NCBI GenBank assembly: GCA_004357435.1
Contig: SMVS01000124.1
Span: 1 to 5,609 of the forward strand
Direction: 5' to 3'
From: Nitrospina sp.
GTDB lineage: Bacteria > Nitrospinota > Nitrospinia > Nitrospinales > Nitrospinaceae
DNA: 5,609 bases
Position 1 is the stretch's first letter. Each line of letters begins with the position of its first letter. Below, in pieces: positions 5,525-5,609 of the stretch. The position numbers were made by a program, and so were the translations under genes. Under the pieces are notes generated by a model. The model did not search any database, was not told the origin of the DNA, and was given only the letters and a program-made list of their open reading frames with translations.

Positions 5525-5609
5525 ACAAACTTAAAAGACCTTTTCGACCCTCGATCAAGAGCGTGATAGGACCCCTCAAATGCATAGTGAAATGATTGGG
5601 CAAGCTAAA
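5525..5609. other. Right-edge region with no confident gene
   Basis: Nothing firm is seen here. On the plus strand an ATG at 5580 is preceded by AGGA (5568-5571) with 8-nt spacing and stays open for 10 codons to the edge (MHSEMIGQAK). This could be the start of a gene divergent from icd. On the minus strand one frame is open from the edge for 28 codons, which could be the tail of an upstream gene. Both stretches are too short to decide. Confidence 0.2.

Noticed and set aside
5525..5609. Minus-strand frame open from the right edge for 28 codons
   Set aside because: It is too short, has no recognisable motif, and an open run of this length is common by chance.

Overview
The window holds five protein-coding genes of a Gram-negative-type bacterium: one partial membrane protein, an arsC-metallophosphoesterase pair, a malate dehydrogenase and a monomeric NADP-isocitrate dehydrogenase. 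Genes are dense and bacterial, with Shine-Dalgarno sites, a 4-nt stop/start overlap and AT-rich intergenic gaps next to moderately GC-rich coding sequence. No rRNA, tRNA, CRISPR array, insertion sequence or phage gene is visible. The lineage cannot be fixed from this sequence. A monomeric Icd next to an LDH-like Mdh fits several proteobacterial or Nitrospinota-like groups, but that is only a guess.

Left part (1-541). A minus-strand gene starts at 405 and runs off the left edge. It encodes an acidic, low-complexity N-terminus with a tandem duplication, followed by a hydrophobic membrane segment. A 136-bp AT-rich gap separates it from the divergent arsC and carries candidate promoters in both directions.

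Plus-strand operon (542-2073). A thioredoxin-type ArsC (arsenate reductase of the low-molecular-weight phosphatase fold) overlaps by 4 nt an exported metallophosphoesterase that resembles purple acid phosphatases. In the esterase the ligands of one metal site look intact, while those of the second site are substituted. This pair is the most unusual part of the window.

Minus-strand central-metabolism block (2091-5405). Read in its own direction, the block is icd (monomeric, 742 aa), a 147-nt gap holding a GC-rich hairpin and a possible 15-codon leader ORF, then mdh (312 aa). Together the two enzymes interconvert isocitrate and 2-oxoglutarate (NADP) and malate and oxaloacetate (NAD), so they could serve the oxidative or the reductive TCA cycle. 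mdh converges on the phosphoesterase gene with only 17 bp between the stop codons. The 204 bp upstream of icd hold a candidate promoter, a perfect 6-bp inverted repeat and possibly the first codons of a divergent gene.

I see no clear new defence or mobile system. The candidates worth following are the phosphoesterase with its altered metal site coupled to ArsC, the duplicated acidic motif in the partial membrane protein, and the icd-mdh spacer.
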